Below are positions 17,960-26,888 of a stretch of DNA of 64,000 nt, one piece after another. The stretch comes from Chryseobacterium indologenes (GTDB lineage Bacteria > Bacteroidota > Bacteroidia > Flavobacteriales > Weeksellaceae). The number at the start of each line of letters is the position of its first letter. Position 1 is the stretch's first letter. The stretch is taken from positions 806,001 through 870,000 of the forward strand of contig CP065590.1 in NCBI GenBank assembly GCA_016025055.1, in the 5' to 3' direction. The notes under the pieces are model-generated. The model was not told the DNA's origin. It was given only the letters and a program-made list of their open reading frames with translations, and ran no database searches. The position numbers and the translations under genes are program-made.

Positions 17960-18598
17960 ATGCTTCAGATTCAAGGTTTCGTATTCAATTTTGCAAGCGA
18001 AAACACCTACATCCTTTACAACGAAAATAAAAATGCCTGGTTGATAGACCCGGGAAATATGAATGCACAGGAAACCCAGGCCATAGACAATTTTATTAAG
18101 GAAAACGGGTTGAACATCCAGAAAATTCTTCTTACCCATGCCCACATTGATCATGTACTTGGTCTCCAATGGGCGTTTGATACTTTTAAAGTTCCGGTAA
18201 GTCTCCATCAGGATGATCATGAGGTACTGAATATGTTGCAAGCCAGCGGAATAAGATTCGGAATGAAAATCGATCCGGTAAAAGTAGATATTGAATATGT
18301 AAAAGAAGGGGACGAACTGGAACTGGACGGAGAGAAATTTACAATATACCATGTACCGGGGCATTCTCCGGGAAGCGTGGTTTACCATAATGACCAGCAA
18401 AAATTCATGATCTCCGGTGATGTACTTTTTGAAGGCAGCATTGGCCGTACAGATTTGTATAAAGGGAACTACGAACAACTGATCGACGGGATAAAAACAA
18501 AACTTTTCGTGCTGGATGATGCCACTCAGGTATTCTCAGGCCATGGAAATCCTACGACAATAGGTTTTGAAAAACAATATAACCCGTTTTTAAAGTAG
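17960..18598 (+). CDS. MBL-fold metallo-hydrolase (glyoxalase II-like)
   Basis: 212 residues, cytosolic. Metal-binding motif THAHIDHVLG (the T-H-x-H-x-D-H signature), then HVPGHSPGSVVYH and a late SGHGNPTTIGFEK supplying the remaining ligands. This is the small YcbL/GloB-like group of hydrolases that act on thioesters; the exact substrate is not known. Preceded by a TAnnTTTG element and followed by a hairpin terminator. Confidence 0.9.
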   Translation: MLQIQGFVFNFASENTYILYNENKNAWLIDPGNMNAQETQAIDNFIKENGLNIQKILLTHAHIDHVLGLQWAFDTFKVPVSLHQDDHEVLNMLQASGIRFGMKIDPVKVDIEYVKEGDELELDGEKFTIYHVPGHSPGSVVYHNDQQKFMISGDVLFEGSIGRTDLYKGNYEQLIDGIKTKLFVLDDATQVFSGHGNPTTIGFEKQYNPFLK

Positions 18599-18694
18599 AC
18601 GGAATTTCAGTTCGAAGAGAGTGATTGAGAGTATTGGCTTTATACTTAACCTTATGATGCTTACGGAAGCATTTTCCTGAACAATAAAAAAACA

Positions 18695-18727
18695 AAACCG
18701 TCAGAAAAATAATTCTGACGGTTTTTC
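18695..18727. terminator. Bidirectional terminator between MBL hydrolase and TonB receptor genes
   Basis: AAAACCGTCAGAA / TTCTGACGGTTTT stem, perfect over 13 bp, between convergent genes. Confidence 0.88.
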
Positions 18728-18748
18728 AGTGTTATAAAGAAATAGAGT

Positions 18749-21172
18749 TTAGAAATCTAAAGTAACCGAAGCTCTGGCAGCAGCTCCCATGATAGGTCTG
18801 GCCATGATGATACCATCTCCCGTCGGTGATCCTGCTCTTGGATCTCCTTCCGTAATACCAATTGTATTAAAGATATTGGTTCCATCCACTGCAAAACGAA
18901 TTTTTCCAAGCTGATAAGACATTCCTGCTCCAAATTCTGTGAAAGATGGCAGCGTCTGTACATTCAGCTCATCCTGGAAACGTTTCCCGTAATAGTTCAT
19001 ACTTACATAAGCACGCCATGATTTTGTAATATTCACAGCGGGAGCTATATTAAAATAGAACTTCGGCATTCTTCTCACAGTATTTCCTTCGAGCAAACTT
19101 CCTGCTTCCAGATTTTTATATTTAGGATTCTGAACAGTTCCGTTGAAAGCTACTTCCAGGACATTATTAAATAAACGGGCATATCCTTCTATTTCTACCC
19201 CGAAATTCCTGGTATTGGCAAATATATTTTCTGATCTTCCGTCTGAGAAAACATCTGTAAATGAAAGATTTTTTAAGGATGAATAAAACGGAATCACAGC
19301 CAGGTCAAAAGTACGGGAGTAATATTTATATCCTACTTCAACCTGATTCGTTGATACTGATTTTAAAGGTTTATCAGGGTTCGGATTGGAAAAATAATTG
19401 TAATATGCTTCTTCATTCGGAGACCTGAAACCATTGGAGAAACGTGCATATACAGCATTTTCTCTGTTAATTTTATAGTTGGCCGCCAACGTGAAAGAAA
19501 CTTTATCAATAGTATAGTTCCAGTAGGTAAATTTATTTCCCAATACACTCATGTTGTCATCAGCCGTTGTGGTATTAAAGCCATGGGTCCCGTCAGTGGT
19601 TAACCCTGAATTGTTTAAATTGGCTGTCGTTGTATTGGCAAAACTTCCTTTATAATAATCATGGCTGTAACGAATTCCTCCATTCAGACTCAATGCATCG
19701 GTAACGTTATAATCCAGGTTTACATAAAGGGCATTCAGGCTTCCCTGGGTTTGTGTATTTCTCTGCAGAAAGGTCATGTCTGTTACCCCGTTGTAGGTTT
19801 TAGAATACCCGTTTGCATTGGGGCTTAGCGACGGATCTACGAGATTTAACAGCTCCGGTCTGTCTGTGGCTGTAGCCAGAATATTACTCCAGTTCCAGTA
19901 TTGCTGGGATTTCCAGTTGGATTTATAAAAACCGGCAGTTACATTTCCTTGGTCAAATTTATAATTAAGCTGTAAGTCATTCACAAAATTATCCATCTTT
20001 TTATCGATAGCCCAGAATCCTAACTTTTGCACGTAAGCAGGATTTACAATAGCGCCATTACTTACTAATGAATACTGATAATTGGTCATGCCCATATTCT
20101 TTGCAAACTCAGCTCCGGTTTGAGGTGCTCCAGCCGGGAAAATTCCCGTATAGTTCATATTGATATTGGTGTATCGGGTTTTATTGAGAACACTGAAGTT
20201 ATTCCCAAGGTCATATTTGAATTCAGCTCCCAATACATCCACTTTCGGATGAATTCCATCTTCCAGGTTTCTGCTGAAAAAGCCGCCTCCCGCCTGTGGA
20301 ATATTCAGCTGACTGATCGCTCTGTAGCTGTAGGTTCCATAATTCGGATCAAAGCCATCAAATCCTTTCAGCTTATTTCCATTTTGAATTAAAGGAATTG
20401 GCAGGAAGAAGGTATTCCTGTCATCTAATTTTTTATAATATACTTTAACGTACCCTTTGTCGAACACATATTTCAGATTCATTCTGATCTGTCCGCCGTT
20501 ATTCGCTTTAAAACCGGTTTTCCTGATTCCGTCATCAGATCGGTAGAAACCACCTATATTGAAAAACAGTTTATCTTTAACCAAAGCACCTCCAAGATTG
20601 ACGTCTGTACGCATCAGTCCATAGGTTCCCGTTTCAATTTTTGCGGTTCCCTTAAAATCATTGGTTCCTTCCTTCGTGATAAAATTGATAAGACCTCCGG
20701 GAGAATTCGTCGCAAAAATGGAACCTGAACCTCCTCTTAAAGCTTCGAGCCTGCTGACAGAATTGTCGACGCGGAAAAAATTATCCGCATTGGCAAACTG
20801 AAGGGCACCATCTTCAAAAACGGGAAGACCATCTTCCTGTACCTGCACAAATTCATAAGCTCCTGCAGATGGAATTCCCCTTGCAAACAGGTTATTTCCC
20901 ACTTCACCTCCTGAAGTTTCAACAGCAAAGCCGGGAACCCTCTGTAGTAAAGCAGCAGCACTGATAGGATTTTGCTTCTGTATTTCCTTTGCACTAAATG
21001 TGGAAATCGCAGTACTGGATTCTATTTTTTTCTTTGGATTGGAATTTCCTGTAATAACAACCTGGTCGATAGACGAAACTTTCACAGAGTCCTGCGGAGT
21101 TTCCTGAGCATACGCATTATTGAAATACAATGTAGCTGTAGCGGCGACTAAAAAGATTGATGTTTTTTTCAT
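18749..21172 (-). CDS. TonB-dependent outer-membrane receptor (probable trehalose or related sugar uptake)
   Basis: 807 residues from the ATG at 21172, which gives signal peptide MKKTSIFLVAATATLYFNNAYAQ; an in-frame start 60 codons earlier would run into the trehalase gene. A plug domain (IDQVVITGNSNPKKKIESSTAISTFSAKE, then ALLQRVPGFAVET and the RGGSGSIFATNSPGGLINF segment) precedes a 22-strand type barrel ending in the aromatic ARASVTLDF. No carboxypeptidase-like N-terminal extension and no SusD partner, so it is not a SusC-type pair. It follows the trehalase gene by 23 bp in the same transcript; specificity for trehalose is inferred from context only. Confidence 0.9.
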   Translation of the reverse strand: MKKTSIFLVAATATLYFNNAYAQETPQDSVKVSSIDQVVITGNSNPKKKIESSTAISTFSAKEIQKQNPISAAALLQRVPGFAVETSGGEVGNNLFARGIPSAGAYEFVQVQEDGLPVFEDGALQFANADNFFRVDNSVSRLEALRGGSGSIFATNSPGGLINFITKEGTNDFKGTAKIETGTYGLMRTDVNLGGALVKDKLFFNIGGFYRSDDGIRKTGFKANNGGQIRMNLKYVFDKGYVKVYYKKLDDRNTFFLPIPLIQNGNKLKGFDGFDPNYGTYSYRAISQLNIPQAGGGFFSRNLEDGIHPKVDVLGAEFKYDLGNNFSVLNKTRYTNINMNYTGIFPAGAPQTGAEFAKNMGMTNYQYSLVSNGAIVNPAYVQKLGFWAIDKKMDNFVNDLQLNYKFDQGNVTAGFYKSNWKSQQYWNWSNILATATDRPELLNLVDPSLSPNANGYSKTYNGVTDMTFLQRNTQTQGSLNALYVNLDYNVTDALSLNGGIRYSHDYYKGSFANTTTANLNNSGLTTDGTHGFNTTTADDNMSVLGNKFTYWNYTIDKVSFTLAANYKINRENAVYARFSNGFRSPNEEAYYNYFSNPNPDKPLKSVSTNQVEVGYKYYSRTFDLAVIPFYSSLKNLSFTDVFSDGRSENIFANTRNFGVEIEGYARLFNNVLEVAFNGTVQNPKYKNLEAGSLLEGNTVRRMPKFYFNIAPAVNITKSWRAYVSMNYYGKRFQDELNVQTLPSFTEFGAGMSYQLGKIRFAVDGTNIFNTIGITEGDPRAGSPTGDGIIMARPIMGAAARASVTLDF

Positions 21173-21195
21173 AGCCCTATTTTTTATTGTTTTTT

Positions 21196-22677
21196 TCAGT
21201 TTTGTTGTAATTTTAAATACACTCCATTCGTCCACCCGAATCCATCCTGATTGGGGTATTCCCCGCCGCCTGCTATTGTTTCTGTATCCAGTGCATTGTA
21301 TTTTTCCATGAGTTTTCCTGTGTTTTTGTAGACTCTTTCTACGTTGGAACACCAGTTATTTTTTATTTTTTCCGCCACGTCATTAAACCCGTAATCTCTC
21401 ATGGCTTTATAACCAAGCCATTGATAAGGAGCCCAGGCATTGGGCAGATCCCATTGCTGACCGGAATTCTTTGTTGTGGTGACAAGACCTCCCTGATATA
21501 AGAATTTTTCAACGAGAGCATCAGCAACCGCTTTAGCCTGCTCCTGATCTGCTAATCCCAGAAATAAAGGGTAAAGAGCAGCAATATGTTCAGACGGTGT
21601 TTTTGTGTTTTTTTTAATCTGATAATCTTTGTAAATCTTCGTCTTTTCATCCCAGAAGTATTTGTTGATCATCTGTCTGCGTCTTGCTGCTCTTTCAGTA
21701 AAATAATCCCCTTTCTCACTCAGCCCCTGAAGCAATGAAGATTTTGCCAAAGTCATTTCCAGATGCCATAAAAGGCAATTCAGGTCAACTTGGGCAAGAT
21801 TCAATGTTTCAATGGTCTGTATATGTTCTCCGTCTGCAAACCATCTGCTGGAAAAATCCCAGCCGGATTCGCAGGCACTTCTTATATTTCTGTAAAACTC
21901 TTCTCCTGAAGCACTTTCTTGATCTTCAATATCGATCAGATAACTTTCAGGACGCGGTGCATTTTCTTCATCATAGTAACGGTTCAAAATATCACCATCA
22001 GTGGTTCGGACTACTCTTTTGACTTCAGAGCCTGCTTCCATCCCTTCTTCCCCATTCATCCAGAAAGCATACTCTTTTTCTAAAGTAGCATGATATTGTA
22101 TATAGATATTTTCTTCTTTTGTGGTTTCAAAAAGGAGATCCAGCATCAATGAAAAATACGGAGGCTGTGATCTGCTTAAAAAATGGGTCCTGCTGGCATT
22201 CGGAACAAATCCTACGTGTTGGATAAGGTAGGAACAATTTTCCACAATATTTTCCATCATTTCCACTCTTCCGGAAACCTGTAATCCCAGCATGATAAAA
22301 TAACTGTCCCAGTAGAAAAATTCATTAAAACGTCCTCCCGGAACAATATAAGGCTTGGGTAATTTTAAAAGTGTTCCTTTTTCCTCGTAGGCGGTGCGGG
22401 TCAGCTCATCCCAAAGTTTTTCAATATGTTCTTTAATAGGAAGATGATCTTCTCTCTGAATTGAAACTCTTGCTCCCAAAAAATCAAAATGAGCCATCAC
22501 AAAAGCCTTCAGATCAAAACCTGCATTACTTTTTTCTTGTGCATATTTTGCATTAATTTCCGCGATTGGAAATAAAGGAACAGCATCGGTCATCATTTTT
22601 TGATCTTCAAAGATTTTTGCTCTCTGAACATCATCGAAAAGAGTCTGAATTTCTTTTAAATAAAGCTGGTTGTTCAT
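21196..22677 (-). CDS. treF: Trehalase, glycoside hydrolase family 37
   Basis: Splits trehalose into two glucoses. 493 residues with both family signatures: PGGRFNEFFYWDSYF at 113-127 and QWDLPNAWAPYQW near residue 400; SGWDFSSRW carries the likely acid Asp and GGGEYPNQDGFGWTNGV the base Glu. There is no signal peptide, so it resembles cytoplasmic TreF rather than periplasmic TreA. It starts two bases after the MFS gene ends and precedes the TonB receptor: the order transporter, hydrolase, receptor is a compact trehalose-use operon. Confidence 0.93.
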   Translation of the reverse strand: MNNQLYLKEIQTLFDDVQRAKIFEDQKMMTDAVPLFPIAEINAKYAQEKSNAGFDLKAFVMAHFDFLGARVSIQREDHLPIKEHIEKLWDELTRTAYEEKGTLLKLPKPYIVPGGRFNEFFYWDSYFIMLGLQVSGRVEMMENIVENCSYLIQHVGFVPNASRTHFLSRSQPPYFSLMLDLLFETTKEENIYIQYHATLEKEYAFWMNGEEGMEAGSEVKRVVRTTDGDILNRYYDEENAPRPESYLIDIEDQESASGEEFYRNIRSACESGWDFSSRWFADGEHIQTIETLNLAQVDLNCLLWHLEMTLAKSSLLQGLSEKGDYFTERAARRRQMINKYFWDEKTKIYKDYQIKKNTKTPSEHIAALYPLFLGLADQEQAKAVADALVEKFLYQGGLVTTTKNSGQQWDLPNAWAPYQWLGYKAMRDYGFNDVAEKIKNNWCSNVERVYKNTGKLMEKYNALDTETIAGGGEYPNQDGFGWTNGVYLKLQQN

Positions 22678-22679
22678 TT

Positions 22680-23918
22680 TTATTTGTTTGGATTTATTTT
22701 TAATTTATTCATGAAAATAGCTGACGTGATCAACAACGAAAGCGGAATTAAGGAAAGATAAAAAGCCTGCTGTCCGCTGAATTCCTGAAACACAAACCCG
22801 GTAATAATAGAGCCTATCGTACCTCCGATCGCAGAGAAAACCACAATCAGTCCGGACATTGCACTGTGTAAATATTTCGGTATTGACGCCAGAATTACAG
22901 AATTAATACTCGGATAAATTGGTGCCAATAAACCACCCATCAAAGGGAAAAGATATACGACAAGAGGTGCATTGAGCCAACTTGTATTGGTATCGATATG
23001 AATATCATGGGTCAAAGGAAGGACTAATAACAAACTGACCCCAAAACCAATCACACAAAAGGAAACCACATAGATCCAGCTGAATTTCTTGGAAAAGAAT
23101 CCTGATAGAAATCTTCCCAATGCAAAAGCTCCGGCCAAAACCGCTCCGGCCTGAATACTCATAGAAGTAGGTACTTTCAGAATCTCTTTATAAAAAGTAG
23201 GTGTCCAGGTCTGGAAACTCTGCTCTACCAATACGAAAAGAAATGCACAGAGTAAAAAACATAATACTTTTTTATAGCTGAATAGGCTTGCACTATTTCT
23301 CAAATCACCCAGTAAATCAGTTTTCTCACTTTTGGCTTCCCTTTCGTTCAGTTTTGAAAAGAACAGGAACAAAAAGGATAAGGCAGAAAGGATGCCCAAT
23401 ACCCAATATACGTTTAGCCATCGGGTAGATTGGGGATTATGGTCATCGATATATAAACTGAACAACACATTTCCTGCCAACACTCCAATCATGAAAAAAC
23501 CTTCGAGAAATCCCATAAAGCTTGAATGCTCCTTATCTGTATTGGTTACTAAGCCAATTGAAGTAAAAACTGATATTTTAATTAAGGCAAAAGAAACCCC
23601 GACAATAGCAAATAATATTTTAAAAAACCAAAAAGCATTGGCAAAAGGCATTACAAAACACATGCAGCTCACGAGAAATAAAGCGATCAGCATAGAATTT
23701 TTGATTCCTATTTTAGGAAGAAATGAAGCCAGAATGAATGAGCAGATGGCAATGGGAAGATCTTTAAAGCCTTCCAGAACACTGGCTGATGATTTTGAAA
23801 TTCCAAAGTTTTGCTGCACCTGCAAAATAACTGTTCCCACAGAATTCAGAAGAATTGCGAAAACAAAATAATTTAAAAATAGTACAGCTTTAATGTTGAA
23901 ATTTTTCATCCGGATCAT
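22680..23918 (-). CDS. MFS transporter (probable trehalose importer)
   Basis: 412 residues with about 12 hydrophobic helices. The protein has the general MFS layout with a large central loop (FSKLNEREAKSEKTD...). ATG codons at 23918 and 23909 are both possible; the second (MKNFNIKAVLF) looks more family-like. First gene of the trehalose operon and divergent from an AraC regulator; import of trehalose across the inner membrane is inferred from its neighbours. Confidence 0.87.
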   Translation of the reverse strand: MIRMKNFNIKAVLFLNYFVFAILLNSVGTVILQVQQNFGISKSSASVLEGFKDLPIAICSFILASFLPKIGIKNSMLIALFLVSCMCFVMPFANAFWFFKILFAIVGVSFALIKISVFTSIGLVTNTDKEHSSFMGFLEGFFMIGVLAGNVLFSLYIDDHNPQSTRWLNVYWVLGILSALSFLFLFFSKLNEREAKSEKTDLLGDLRNSASLFSYKKVLCFLLCAFLFVLVEQSFQTWTPTFYKEILKVPTSMSIQAGAVLAGAFALGRFLSGFFSKKFSWIYVVSFCVIGFGVSLLLVLPLTHDIHIDTNTSWLNAPLVVYLFPLMGGLLAPIYPSINSVILASIPKYLHSAMSGLIVVFSAIGGTIGSIITGFVFQEFSGQQAFYLSLIPLSLLITSAIFMNKLKINPNK

Positions 23919-24032
23919 TTCTTGGTGGCTAAGATAGAAGCATTTCGGTTAACAATAATTTAACACAGTAAACCAATATTTGAACAATATTAATATAATT
24001 AGTATTTTTAGTGGATAAATATGATTAATTAA

Positions 24033-24938
24033 ATGAAAGTTACTTTTGAAAGAGTAATTCCCAATGAGAAAAGTTCATTCTGTACTATTCACAACAACTC
24101 CCCTATTTCAGAATTCAAATGGGAATATCATTACCATCCCGAAATTGAGCTGGTATGTGTTATTTCAGGGAATGGAACACGACACGTGGGTTATCATAAA
24201 AGCAACTATACCAACGGGGATCTTGTTCTGATAGGCTCCAATATTCCTCATTCCGGATTTGGATTGAACTCTATTGACCCGCATGAAGAAATTGTTCTTC
24301 AGTTCAAGGAAGAAATTCTTCAGTTTCCCCAGCAGGAAACTGAAGCCAGATCTATTAAAAATTTACTGGAACTCTCAAAATATGGTATTCACTTCCATCA
24401 AAAAGTGAAAAAAGCCCTATTGCCCAAACTGAGGCTCATGCTGGAGTCAGGAGGCTATAAAAGGTATTTATTATTGCTGGAAATCCTTTTTGAACTGTCT
24501 ACATGTGAGGACTACGATCTTTTAAACAAAGAAATTATGCCGTACACCATCATTTCTAGGAACAAGACCCGCCTTGAAAATATCTTCACCTATGTAGAGC
24601 ATCATTATGATAAAGAAATCAATATTGAGGAAGTCGCTAAACTGGCCAATCTTACTTTACCTGCTTTCTGTAACTTTTTTAAAAAAGCTACTCAGATTAC
24701 TTTTACAGAATTTGTAAATCGGTACCGGATTAATAAAGCGTGTCTGCTGATGGCGCAGGATAGATCTATTTCAGAATGCAGCTACCAGTGCGGGTTTAAT
24801 AATGTAACGTATTTCAATAGAATGTTTAAAAAATATACCGGCAAAACACCTTCTGAGTTTATAAAGAATTACTCTCACAATAACGTGAATGTAGACTTGA
24901 AGGTTGAAAAAGAAGCTAAGGCTAACGTAAGTTTTTAA
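24033..24938 (+). CDS. AraC-family regulator of the trehalose cluster
   Basis: 301 residues. An N-terminal cupin domain (YHYHPEIELVCVISGNGTRHVG, typical sugar-sensing arm) and a C-terminal pair of helix-turn-helices (EEVAKLANLTLPAFCNFFKKATQITFTEFVNRYRI, then SECSYQCGFNNVTYFNRMFKKYTGKTPSEF). Divergent from the transporter-trehalase-receptor operon with a 114-bp shared upstream region, so it is the likely activator of it, responding to a sugar. Confidence 0.9.
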   Translation: MKVTFERVIPNEKSSFCTIHNNSPISEFKWEYHYHPEIELVCVISGNGTRHVGYHKSNYTNGDLVLIGSNIPHSGFGLNSIDPHEEIVLQFKEEILQFPQQETEARSIKNLLELSKYGIHFHQKVKKALLPKLRLMLESGGYKRYLLLLEILFELSTCEDYDLLNKEIMPYTIISRNKTRLENIFTYVEHHYDKEINIEEVAKLANLTLPAFCNFFKKATQITFTEFVNRYRINKACLLMAQDRSISECSYQCGFNNVTYFNRMFKKYTGKTPSEFIKNYSHNNVNVDLKVEKEAKANVSF

Positions 24939-24971
24939 AGGGAACCTATGTTGGATGCTTCTGTCTTATAA

Positions 24972-25003
24972 AAAAAAGCTACTCCGAAAGAGCAGCTTTA
25001 TAT
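24972..25003. terminator. Terminator between the AraC and thioredoxin-like genes
   Basis: Imperfect stem AAAGCTACTC / GAGCAGCTTT, preceded by an A8 run and followed by a T-rich stretch; convergent genes on both sides. Confidence 0.65.
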
Positions 25004-25065
25004 TATATTCATCGAAAAATGTAAAAAGCATTTTCAACTTTCCATTCTCCATTTTCAATTCAAAA

Positions 25066-25620
25066 TTATTTCCACTTAATATTGCATCCCATGCTTGGTC
25101 TCTGAATTTCTTCCTGTGGTTCTCCCGCCAATAGATTTTCAAAAGCGATGATTAAGTCTTCCCCCGTTACATCTTTATTATTTCCTGGTCTTGAATCATC
25201 CATCTGACCTCTGTAAACAAGATCCAGTTTATCGTCAAAGAAATAAAAATCAGGAGTACATGCTGCATCATAGGCTTTTGCTACTGCCTGGCTTTCATCA
25301 AATAAGTAAGGGAAATCAAATTTCCTTTCGATCTGGAATTCTATCATTTTCTCCGGAGAGTCAGCTGGATATTTCTCGATATCATTTGCATTGATAGCAA
25401 TGAATTCAATTCCTTTATCATTATAATCTTCATAGAGTTCATTGATCTTATCGATCACATGAAGCACAAACGGACAATGGTTACACATAAAGATAACCAG
25501 TGTTCCTTTTTCTCCTTTCAGCTCTTCCAGAGACTGAATTTCATTCGTTTCTGAGGGGTTCGGAAGCTCAAAAAAAGGTGCTTTTGTTCCTAATGCCAAC
25601 ATATTTGAGGGAGTATTCAT
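25066..25620 (-). CDS. Thioredoxin-family peroxiredoxin-like protein
   Basis: 184 residues, no signal peptide. AhpC/TSA-type fold with the two-cysteine motif FMCNHCPFV near residue 51 and the cis-Pro region ACTPDFYFFD; DSRPGNNKDVTGEDL is typical of this subgroup of small thioredoxin-family proteins found throughout Bacteroidota. Thiol-dependent redox function is inferred; partners unknown. Single gene. Confidence 0.87.
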   Translation of the reverse strand: MNTPSNMLALGTKAPFFELPNPSETNEIQSLEELKGEKGTLVIFMCNHCPFVLHVIDKINELYEDYNDKGIEFIAINANDIEKYPADSPEKMIEFQIERKFDFPYLFDESQAVAKAYDAACTPDFYFFDDKLDLVYRGQMDDSRPGNNKDVTGEDLIIAFENLLAGEPQEEIQRPSMGCNIKWK

Positions 25621-25872
25621 ATCCTTTTTCTTTAGTTCACAAAGATAAAGATTTCTTTGATTATACGATAAGGAAGATCAACATGAGAGGTTAAAGTCAT
25701 AGAATCTGCAAAAAAGTTTTATGCCAATTATATTTATTGACCAAGGCTATTTACTGTATTAATTTTTACAATAACCTGAAGATTATAGTCTTGTATCGGC
25801 TTCTGTTACTAATTTCTTTAAGTTCAAACCATATGATATTCCCTGCTTTTTATCATTAAATCAAAATAGGGT
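25621..25872. other. Intergenic region upstream of the tetR gene
   Basis: AT-rich spacer between divergent genes. It must hold the promoter of the thioredoxin-like gene, but no clear TAnnTTTG is seen on that strand. The right end leads into the tetR promoter/operator. Confidence 0.35.
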
Positions 25873-25917
25873 TTGGAAGATATCTTAAAAAGTTTGTAGT
25901 TTTGCTAACACTGTTAG
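25873..25917 (+). promoter_or_regulatory. tetR promoter with operator O1
   Basis: TTG at 25873-25875 and TAGTTTTG at 25897-25904 (21-base spacing) form a Bacteroidota-type promoter. The perfect palindrome CTAACACTGTTAG (25905-25917, central base C) starts right after the -7 element, at the expected transcription start, an ideal place for autorepression. The same palindrome recurs three times upstream of the pump genes. Confidence 0.7.
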
Positions 25918-25929
25918 AAAAGAAATATC

Positions 25930-26525
25930 ATGGGCCTACATGAACGTCGTCAAAGAGAAAAAGAATCCATCCGTGCAAATATTTTGCAGGCGGCTTTCAC
26001 TTTGGCTAAAAATGAAGGCTGGGCTTCTCTTTCAATGCGTAAAATTGCAGATGCTATTGAATACAGTGCACCTGTAGTTTACGATTATTTTGAAAACAAG
26101 GAAGCTATTTTATTTGAAATCTCTCTGGACGGTTTCCATAATTTACACATTGAATTATTAAAAGCACAGAAAAAACATGACACTCCGGAAGAGCAGCTCG
26201 TTGCTATCGTTGATGCTTACTGGAACTTTGCTTTTAAAAATAAAGAATATTATCAGCTCATGTTTGGGCTGGGCATGCAATGTTGCGGAAAAGGACAGAT
26301 GAAAAAGAATTTTCATCATTTCAGGAAATGATTTATGAATGTACGTATGAGATTATCAAAAAGAACGGATCAAATCCGGATAATGCCTGCCATATGTCAC
26401 ATGCGTTATTTTCGGCAGTTCATGGTATGATCTCTATTATGATGATGCGTAATGCAGACATTCCTTCTACAATGAACAAATCGGCTCTGGATGAAACTGT
26501 TTCATCTTTTATTAAGTCTTTGTAA
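25930..26525 (+). CDS. TetR-family repressor of the RND efflux operon (frameshifted)
   Basis: 198 residues. N-terminal HTH: ILQAAFTLAKNEGWASLSMRKIADAIEYSAPVVYDYFENKEAILFEI, with the usual TetR YxYF recognition helix. The C-terminal part is a TetR_C-type ligand domain. The printed frame breaks in the A5 run at 26302-26306; one more A restores QMKKEFSSFQEMIYECTYEI and joins the two halves. Located 12 bp after operator O1 and 363 bp before the pump genes, with three more operator copies in between: probably a drug- or solvent-responsive repressor of itself and of the pump. The inducer is unknown. Confidence 0.9.
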
Positions 26526-26544
26526 AATTTTTTTGAACTAAAAA

Positions 26545-26557
26545 TTAACACCGTTAG
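26545..26557 (+). promoter_or_regulatory. TetR operator O2
   Basis: TTAACACCGTTAG, one mismatch from the palindrome. The surrounding block (26528-26560) is nearly repeated at 26790-26823, with an octa-T tract and GAAC before it, as if the promoter-operator unit had been duplicated. Confidence 0.65.
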
Positions 26558-26670
26558 GAAATTTAACACCATATTAAGTTAACTATTTCATTTAAAAATT
26601 AATTAAAAGCAGAAAGTACAATGTAAACTTTTACCAATTCAAAAATCAAGGTAATCATTTACCTTAATAA

Positions 26671-26683
26671 TTAACACTGTTAG
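26671..26683 (+). promoter_or_regulatory. TetR operator O3
   Basis: TTAACACTGTTAG, same core TAACACTGTTA as O1, 126 bases after O2. A half-site AATAACAC follows within 10 bases. Confidence 0.65.
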
Positions 26684-26747
26684 TAAAAATAACACAGATA
26701 CACCTCATCTTTTTATATATCAATCAACATTAAACAATTTTTCAATT

Positions 26748-26777
26748 ATGGACATTATCGACTTGATCGGGCATTAA
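26748..26777 (+). other. Nine-codon open frame in the pump leader
   Basis: ATG-initiated frame MDIIDLIGH ending with TAA, lying between operators O3 and O4. Too short to judge; could be a leader peptide or chance. Confidence 0.2.
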
Positions 26778-26806
26778 ATAATCTGTCATTTTTTTTGAAC
26801 AAAAAA

Positions 26807-26819
26807 TTAACACTGTTAG
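26807..26819 (+). promoter_or_regulatory. TetR operator O4, proximal to the pump genes
   Basis: TTAACACTGTTAG, 70 bases before the adaptor ATG. Together with O2 and O3 it places three operators within 275 bp of the efflux operon. Confidence 0.68.
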
Positions 26820-26888
26820 GAAAAAATACAGCATTTATTAGCAAAAACATTACTTAAATCAACACTTCATTAAAAAAATTAAACCAAA

